Of a DNA stretch of 10,286 nt, positions 6,954 to 10,286 are shown piece by piece. Numbering within the stretch: position 1 is the first letter of the stretch; the number at the start of each line of letters is the position of its first letter. Origin of the DNA: Candidatus Agathobaculum merdigallinarum (GTDB lineage Bacteria > Bacillota > Clostridia > Oscillospirales > Butyricicoccaceae); contig DXDO01000132.1 in NCBI GenBank assembly GCA_019115425.1, positions 1-10,286 of the forward strand. Reading direction: 5' to 3'. Below the pieces are notes generated by a model. It had not been told where the DNA came from. It searched no databases and saw only the letters and a program-made list of their open reading frames with translations. Made by a program: the position numbers and the translations under genes.

Positions 6954-6985
6954 AATACTCCCCTTTTCACTTTGTCACACAACAA

Positions 6986-7008
6986 GCTCCCCCAGCATGT
7001 GGGGGAGC
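6986..7008 (-). terminator. GC-rich hairpin between nhaC and the MATE gene
   Basis: GCTCCCCCA (6986-6994) and TGGGGGAGC (7000-7008) form a perfect 9-bp stem with a 5-base loop. On the minus strand it is followed by TTGTTGTGTG, a weak U-tract. It may be a partial terminator or attenuator after nhaC, or a processing/stability hairpin. I see no clear promoter for MATE in the remaining gap, which favours partial read-through. Confidence 0.6.
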
Positions 7009-7033
7009 CCTCGTATATTGGATTTCCGTATGA

Positions 7034-8530
7034 TTATTTCGCCTGCCGCTTGCCGTATTTCACCGTCAGCACTGCGACGGCGCCGATCAGCAGCGCCACG
7101 CCGATGACAAGCGCCACAAAGCCGTTGCCCGCAATACCGCCGATCAGGAAGCCGACAAAGCTGATCGCCGCGATCAGCAGCGCATAGGGCATCTGGGTGG
7201 AGACGTGGTCCATGTGGTTGCACTGTGCGCCCGCGGAGGCGAGAATGGTCGTATCCGAGATGGGCGAGATATGGTCGCCGCAGACCGCGCCGGACAGGCA
7301 GGCCGCGACCGTCATCACCAACATGGTGCTGGGTGCGTCGCCGAACACCGCGACCGCGATCGGGATCAGGATGCCGAACGTGCCCCAGGAGGTGCCGGTC
7401 GCGAACGCCAGGCCGAGCGCGATCAGGAAGAAGATCGCGGGCATGAGCATGGCGACCATGGATTCCCCGTTCACCAGCGAGGAGACAAAGCCGCCGATGT
7501 TGAGGTATTCCTCCGAGCACACGCCGGAAAGCGTCCATGCGAGCGTCAGGATCAGGATGGCGGGCACCATGGCCTTGAAGCCCTCGGTAAACGCCTCGCA
7601 AAACTGACCGAAGGACAGCACCTTGCGCGGGATATACAGCAGGAATGTGAAGATTAGTGTGAAGAACGAGCCGAGCACCAGCGAGGTCGAGGAATCGCAG
7701 TTGGCAAACGCGTCGATGATGCCGACGCCCTCCAGAATGCCGCCGGTATACAGCATACCGGAAATGCAAAGCACGATCAGCACGCAGATCGGCAGGATCA
7801 GGTCGTATACCTTGCCTGCGCCGCCGACCACATAGTTTTCTTCCATGTGGGTCAGGTCGTCGTCCTTGTGCTCACGCGCATATTTCGCCATCGGGCCGAA
7901 GTCGAAGTCCGCCCACATCAGCCAAATCAGGAACCCGATGGTAAGCAGCGCATACAGGTTCATCGGGATGGTCTGCAAAAACAGCGAGAAGCCGTCCATA
8001 CTGCTCGACTCGGGCAGCGAGGAACCGACCGCCGCCGCCCAGCTCGAGATCGGCGCGATGATGCAAACTGGCGCGGCCGTCGCATCAATAACATAGGCCA
8101 GCTTGGCGCGTGTGATGCGGTATTTATCCGTCACCGGACGCATGACCGTGCCGACGGTCAGGCAGTTGAAGTAATCGTCCACAAAAATGAACATGCCGAG
8201 GAACGACGTTGCAAACGAAGCGCCGCGGCGTGTCCGGATGGTTTTTACCGCCCAGTCGCCGTAGGCGCGCGACGCGCCCGATTTGGTGACGAGCGAAACC
8301 AGAATGCCGAGCAGGACAAGAAAAATACAGATATTGATATTTTCCCCTAGCTTGCCGCCCATGACCTCGAAGGTGGTTTCGACCGCGTGCAGCGGGTTGA
8401 AGCCGTTGAGCAGCAGGGCGCCCGCCAGAATACCGATCAGCAGAGAGGAGTAAACCTCTTTAGTGATCAGCGCCAGCGCGATCGCGATGATCGGCGGCAG
8501 CAGTGTCCATGCGGTTGCCGTTAGATCCAT
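7034..8530 (-). CDS. nhaC: NhaC-family Na+/H+ antiporter
   Basis: Cytoplasmic-membrane antiporter expected to exchange Na+ and H+ for sodium and pH homeostasis. Some relatives exchange organic acids or amines. The 498-residue protein has about 11-13 membrane segments in two related halves. Conserved stretches are FVDDYFN (116-122), ATGTSWGTFG (377-386), SGAVCGDHISPISDTT (413-428, with D419 and D426) and HMDHVSTQMP (439-448), all characteristic of COG1757. A hydrophilic loop (about 207-240) separates the halves. The ATG at 8528-8530 has AAGGGGGA seven bases upstream. The gene has its own strong promoter at 8587-8615 and a leader with a perfect inverted repeat. It lies 166 bases downstream of the sodium:alanine symporter gene, which suggests a sodium cycle. 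The exact substrate pair is inferred from family only. Confidence 0.92.
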   Translation of the reverse strand: MDLTATAWTLLPPIIAIALALITKEVYSSLLIGILAGALLLNGFNPLHAVETTFEVMGGKLGENINICIFLVLLGILVSLVTKSGASRAYGDWAVKTIRTRRGASFATSFLGMFIFVDDYFNCLTVGTVMRPVTDKYRITRAKLAYVIDATAAPVCIIAPISSWAAAVGSSLPESSSMDGFSLFLQTIPMNLYALLTIGFLIWLMWADFDFGPMAKYAREHKDDDLTHMEENYVVGGAGKVYDLILPICVLIVLCISGMLYTGGILEGVGIIDAFANCDSSTSLVLGSFFTLIFTFLLYIPRKVLSFGQFCEAFTEGFKAMVPAILILTLAWTLSGVCSEEYLNIGGFVSSLVNGESMVAMLMPAIFFLIALGLAFATGTSWGTFGILIPIAVAVFGDAPSTMLVMTVAACLSGAVCGDHISPISDTTILASAGAQCNHMDHVSTQMPYALLIAAISFVGFLIGGIAGNGFVALVIGVALLIGAVAVLTVKYGKRQAK

Positions 8531-8549
8531 TCCAAATTCCCCCTTAATT

Positions 8550-8577
8550 TTGCAGGATGTCTGTCTTTCTCCTGCAA
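8550..8577. repeat. Perfect inverted repeat in the nhaC leader
   Basis: TTGCAGGA (8550-8557) and TCCTGCAA (8570-8577) are exact inverted copies separated by 12 bases. They lie just after the predicted transcription start (about 8580) and just before the ribosome binding site (8541-8547). It could be an operator at the start of the transcript, or a 5' mRNA hairpin affecting stability or translation. Confidence 0.55.
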
Positions 8578-8586
8578 TTCTCTTCT

Positions 8587-8615
8587 ATTTTATATGTATT
8601 TGGGGGGATTGACAA
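8587..8615 (-). promoter_or_regulatory. Sigma-A-type promoter for nhaC
   Basis: On the minus strand TTGTCA (-35, 8610-8615) and TAAAAT (-10, 8587-8592) are each five of six to consensus and exactly 17 bases apart. The start near 8580 gives a leader of about 50 bases. Confidence 0.75.
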
Positions 8616-8621
8616 GGTCAA
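8609..8621. repeat. Operator-like dyad overlapping the nhaC -35 element
   Basis: TTGAC-AAG-GTCAA is a perfect inverted repeat that covers the -35 hexamer. A further TTGAC half-site starts at 8631, 22 bases (about two helical turns) away. A repressor bound here would block the promoter. No regulator is encoded in the window, and the match to any named operator is not established. Confidence 0.35.
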
Positions 8622-8696
8622 ATGCGGTTTTTGACAGGGGAAAACAGAAATTTGTGCAAACTGTGTGACAAGAAGGCGCGAAAATGAGGGGAATTG

Positions 8697-10100
8697 TCAA
8701 ATATGATTCGACCGGCGGTATCGCCGCCACTCGCGCAGGGTCTCGCGGCGCAGCGCGAGCACGCCCATCAGGTTGGGCAGCGCCATCAGGCCGTTGAAGG
8801 TATCCGAGAGTGCCCATGCCAGATCCAGCCGCATGGTGCAGCCGGCGACGGCCGCGGCGACAAACAGCGCCTTGTATACCGGCATGGCGCGCGCGCCGAA
8901 CAGATATTCCGCCGCGCGCTGTCCATAGTATGACCAGCCCAGCAGTGTGGAAAACGCAAACAGCACGAGCGACACCGCCACAAACCCGCCGCCGAGCGGC
9001 CCGAACACGGTCGAAAACGCCGCGGCGGTCAGCTGCGCGCCGGTGGCGAGCTTTTCCATGAGCGGCGTGCCGACGGCAAGACTGTACAGCGTTTGGTTGT
9101 ACACGCCGCTGGTCAGGATGACGAGCGCGGTGATGGTGCACATCACGATCGTATCGAAAAACACCTCGAACACCGCCCACATCCCCTGCTCGCACGGCTC
9201 CTTCGCGTCCGCGGCGGTGTGTACCATGACCGACGAGCCAAGCCCCGCTTCGTTGGAGAACACCCCGCGCGACACGCCCGTGCGGATGGCGTGCGCCATG
9301 CCGTAGCCCGCGATGCCGCCCACGCCCGCCTGCCAGTCGAACGCCGCGGCAAAAATTTGTCCACAGGCCTGTGGAATGTTTTCCCGTCTGCTCCAGAGGA
9401 CGATCAGCGCCCCGCCCATGTAAAACAGCGCCATGAACGGCACAAGTGTTTCGGTCACCCGGGAAATACGCGCCAGCCCGCCCAGCATGACTGCGCCGAG
9501 CAGCACGGCAGTGGCAATGCCGGTCACGAGCGGCGGCACGCCGAACACGCCGGAAAGCCCGCTCGCAATCGAGTTGCACTGGCTCATATTGCCGATGCCG
9601 AACGAAGCCAGCACACAGAACAGCGCGAACGCCCCCGCGAGGAACGGGCTGTGCAGCCCTTTTTTGAGATACAGCATCGGCCCGCCGCGCCATGCGCCGT
9701 CCGGCCCCTTTTCGCGGTACAGCATACCGAGCGTATTTTCCGCGAACGCGGTCATCATGCCGAAAAAGGCCGAGACCCACATCCAGAAGATCGCGCCCTG
9801 CCCGCCGATGGTCAGTGCGGTCGCCACGCCCGCGATGTTGCCCGTGCCGACCGTCGCGGCAAGGGCGGTGCACATCGTGGCAAACGGCGAGACAGCCTGC
9901 TCCCCGCTTTTGCGGCGCGCCGCACCCGAAAAACAGGAGAAAAGCGTTTTGCGCAGCCACAGCCCGATGTGACGAAGCTGGAACAGGTGGGTTTTGACGG
10001 TGAAGTACACGCCCGTGCCCACCAGCAGCACCAGCATCGGCGCGCCCCAAACAAAGGCGCGCACCATGTCGTTCAGCAGCACGATCTTTTCCATCCACAC
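8697..10100 (-). CDS. Sodium:alanine/glycine symporter (AGCS family)
   Basis: Cytoplasmic-membrane symporter that takes up alanine or glycine with Na+. From the GTG start it has 467 residues, normal for the family. Conserved stretches are VWGAPMLVLLVGTGVYFT near the N-terminus (17-34), ALAATVGTGNIAGVATAL (79-96), GGQGAIFWMW (99-108), SRGVFSNEAGLGSS (277-290) and GWSYYGQRAAEYLFG (388-402). About 10-11 membrane segments are expected. GTG at 10098-10100 is preferred because AAGGGGGA (10107-10114) lies six bases upstream. The ATG two codons later (10092-10094) is the alternative, giving 465 residues. An ATG at 10227-10229 would add 43 residues, but that stretch is built of inverted repeats and unlike the family. 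No intrinsic terminator follows the stop, so read-through into nhaC is possible. Confidence 0.92.
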   Translation of the reverse strand: MWMEKIVLLNDMVRAFVWGAPMLVLLVGTGVYFTVKTHLFQLRHIGLWLRKTLFSCFSGAARRKSGEQAVSPFATMCTALAATVGTGNIAGVATALTIGGQGAIFWMWVSAFFGMMTAFAENTLGMLYREKGPDGAWRGGPMLYLKKGLHSPFLAGAFALFCVLASFGIGNMSQCNSIASGLSGVFGVPPLVTGIATAVLLGAVMLGGLARISRVTETLVPFMALFYMGGALIVLWSRRENIPQACGQIFAAAFDWQAGVGGIAGYGMAHAIRTGVSRGVFSNEAGLGSSVMVHTAADAKEPCEQGMWAVFEVFFDTIVMCTITALVILTSGVYNQTLYSLAVGTPLMEKLATGAQLTAAAFSTVFGPLGGGFVAVSLVLFAFSTLLGWSYYGQRAAEYLFGARAMPVYKALFVAAAVAGCTMRLDLAWALSDTFNGLMALPNLMGVLALRRETLREWRRYRRSNHI

Positions 10101-10106
10101 AGGAAA

Positions 10107-10114
10107 TCCCCCTT
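10107..10114 (-). promoter_or_regulatory. Ribosome binding site deciding the GTG start of the AGCS symporter
   Basis: AAGGGGGA on the minus strand is six bases from GTG (10098-10100) but twelve from the next ATG (10092-10094). The spacing favours GTG. Confidence 0.55.
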
Positions 10115-10124
10115 TTCCGCTTTC

Positions 10125-10152
10125 AGCATAACTATATGCTTCAACCTGTCGA
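10125..10152 (-). promoter_or_regulatory. Candidate promoter for the AGCS symporter
   Basis: On the minus strand TCGACA (-35, 10147-10152; five of six) and TATGCT (-10, 10125-10130; four of six) are 16 bases apart. The start near 10118 would leave a very short leader that still includes the ribosome binding site. The -10 region lies inside a perfect dyad, AGCATA-ACTA-TATGCT (10125-10140). Confidence 0.3.
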
Positions 10153-10210
10153 AAAAGTTCTTCGCGCGCAGCGCGCATGAAATAGGAAATTGCGGCAAGC
10201 TGCAATTTCC
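10147..10210. repeat. Compound palindromic element upstream of the symporter
   Basis: Two palindromes lie next to each other: GCGCGC-A-GCGCGC (10164-10176) and GGAAATTGC-8 bases-GCAATTTCC (10185-10210; 9-bp perfect arms). The cluster is non-coding although one frame happens to stay open across it. The arrangement resembles dispersed palindromic (REP- or MITE-like) intergenic repeats, but a second copy is not present in this window. Confidence 0.4.
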
Positions 10211-10213
10211 AGG

Positions 10214-10229
10214 TTGATTGTAAAATCAA
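10214..10229. repeat. Operator-like dyad near the right edge
   Basis: TTGATT-GTAA-AATCAA is a perfect 6-4-6 inverted repeat just beyond the palindromic element, in an AT-rich stretch between the symporter and a possible divergent promoter. It may be a regulator site. Dyads of this size also occur by chance a few times per 10 kb. Confidence 0.25.
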
Positions 10230-10264
10230 GTTGGACAGAAAAAATCCATAGTGATTTTGCTCTG

Positions 10265-10273
10265 TGGTAGAAT
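10265..10273 (+). promoter_or_regulatory. Possible extended -10 promoter directed out of the window
   Basis: TGG-TAGAAT on the plus strand is an extended -10 element (TGn plus a five-of-six hexamer). No good -35 hexamer is seen 16-18 bases upstream. If real, it starts a plus-strand gene beyond base 10286, divergent from the symporter. Confidence 0.35.
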
Positions 10274-10286
10274 GGAGTTTCCAGAC

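Noticed and set aside
6975..7769. Minus-strand open frame of 264 codons inside nhaC
   Set aside because: It is out of frame with NhaC, and its translation is Arg/His-rich without family resemblance.
9093..10217. Plus-strand open frame of 374 codons opposite the AGCS symporter
   Set aside because: Antisense shadow of a conserved membrane transporter, with no ribosome binding site or recognisable domain.
10101..10229. 43-residue N-terminal extension of the AGCS symporter from an upstream ATG
   Set aside because: The stretch is made of inverted repeats, has no ribosome binding site before that ATG and lies outside the family's normal N-terminus.
1..10286. Search for CRISPR arrays, tRNA/rRNA genes, insertion sequences, phage or defence genes and tandem repeats
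   Set aside because: None could be seen by reading both strands. The gene content is housekeeping and transport, and no novel multi-gene system is supported.

Overview
The window looks like a stretch of chromosome from a GC-rich, Gram-positive anaerobe of the class Clostridia, probably a gut Oscillospirales-type bacterium. This is inferred from strong GGAGG/GGGGG ribosome binding sites, near-consensus sigma-A promoters in AT-rich gaps, a roughly 450-residue clostridial citrate synthase, a two-iron desulfoferrodoxin (typical of anaerobes), a YwaF/TIGR02206 membrane protein and an NhaC antiporter. The species cannot be named from the sequence alone.

Layout, left to right. Bases 1-951 (minus) hold most of rimO, the ribosomal protein S12 methylthiotransferase, cut by the left edge. 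A 300-base divergent intergenic region (952-1251) carries one well-formed promoter for each direction. Citrate synthase (1252-2616) is the only plus-strand gene. It ends at a bidirectional terminator shared with the convergent YwaF-like gene (2709-3518, minus). Further right, everything lies on the minus strand: desulfoferrodoxin (3692-4072), dCMP deaminase (4304-4792), a lone MacB/LolD-type ABC ATPase with a TTG start (4813-5469), a MATE efflux protein (5595-6953), an NhaC-family Na+/H+ antiporter (7034-8530) and an AGCS-family sodium:alanine/glycine symporter (8697-10100). The right-hand 186 bases are non-coding, rich in inverted repeats, and end with a possible divergent plus-strand promoter.

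How the genes work together. The ABC ATPase and dCMP deaminase are 20 bases apart and probably co-transcribed. The symporter, NhaC and MATE genes follow one another on the same strand and could form a sodium-circuit neighbourhood, with Na+ entering through the symporter and leaving through NhaC. NhaC has its own excellent promoter, and a GC-rich hairpin separates it from MATE. The other genes are single housekeeping or stress units: translation (rimO), carbon/glutamate metabolism (citrate synthase), superoxide detoxification (dfx) and dTMP precursor supply (dCMP deaminase).

I found no CRISPR array, tRNA, rRNA, insertion sequence, phage gene, toxin-antitoxin pair or other sign of an accessory island, and nothing I would call a new biological system. 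The observations worth a second look are regulatory or structural: inverted repeats in leaders and gaps, the orphan ATPase, and a possible dispersed palindromic element near the right edge.
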